A program made the translations under genes and the position numbers. A stretch of DNA of 64,000 nucleotides from Engraulis encrasicolus (taxonomy: Eukaryota > Chordata > Actinopteri > Clupeiformes > Engraulidae), in contig NC_085875.1 of the NCBI RefSeq assembly GCF_034702125.1, forward strand, positions 41,501,770 through 41,565,769. Reading direction: 5' to 3'. Of this stretch, positions 63,955 through 64,000 are shown piece by piece. Every line of letters begins with the position of its first letter. Within the stretch, counting starts at the first letter, position 1. The notes under the pieces were generated by a model that made no database searches, was not told the DNA's origin, and saw only the letters and a program-made list of their open reading frames with translations.

Positions 63955-64000
63955 TTAGTGTTTCTCAACGGGGGCGGTACAGCTCCCCAGAGGGCGTTGG
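63955..64000. mobile_element. Start of a hAT-type MITE, cut by the window end
   Basis: TTAGTGTTTCTCAACGGGGG resembles the CAGTGTTTCTCAACC terminus seen at 13860. Only the first ~45 nt are in the window. Confidence 0.5.

Overview
The window is nuclear DNA of a ray-finned (teleost-type) fish. The evidence is two multi-exon vertebrate genes with GT-AG introns, dense CA/GA microsatellites, and a fish-typical repeat load: Tc1 with IR/DR ends, an L2 LINE with its tail-sharing tRNA-SINE, many short hAT MITEs, and an LTR retroelement. One undetermined base sits at 38232. The species cannot be read from the sequence.

Gene 1 (minus strand, 28207 to 1205) is disp2, a Dispatched-family RND/sterol-sensing-domain membrane protein. 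I traced eight exons whose phases all match, giving 1533 codons. The last exon holds about three quarters of the protein. Gene 2 (plus strand, 43800 to 54712) is a PKDCC/VLK-type secreted tyrosine kinase gene with seven exons and 486 codons, also phase-consistent. The two genes lie head to head about 15.6 kb apart. Both act in or on the secretory pathway: Dispatched proteins in hedgehog-ligand release biology, VLK in phosphorylating secreted proteins. No direct functional link is visible.

The rest is mobile DNA. disp2 intron 2 is almost filled by an 876-bp element (9160-10035) whose 4-bp target duplication lies inside the exon-2 splice donor. disp2 intron 1 (17.6 kb) holds a Tc1 inserted in a LINE (10.6-13.6 kb). 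It also holds a three-level nest: a hAT-type element (16800-23529) contains an L2 LINE, which contains a 3727-bp DNA transposon (18774-22500). That transposon has about 430-bp inverted repeats and a transposase family I cannot place with certainty.

Between the genes lies a 10-kb LTR retroelement (28826-38853) with a perfect 5-bp target duplication and nearly identical LTRs. Its interior is decayed and carries four hAT-type insertions, three with perfect 8-bp target duplications. The rest of the intergenic space and the pkdcc introns hold SINEs, MITEs and long microsatellites. Three pkdcc splice acceptors use CT-rich simple repeats as their polypyrimidine tracts. Beyond 56.2 kb I see only repeats and unannotated non-coding sequence.
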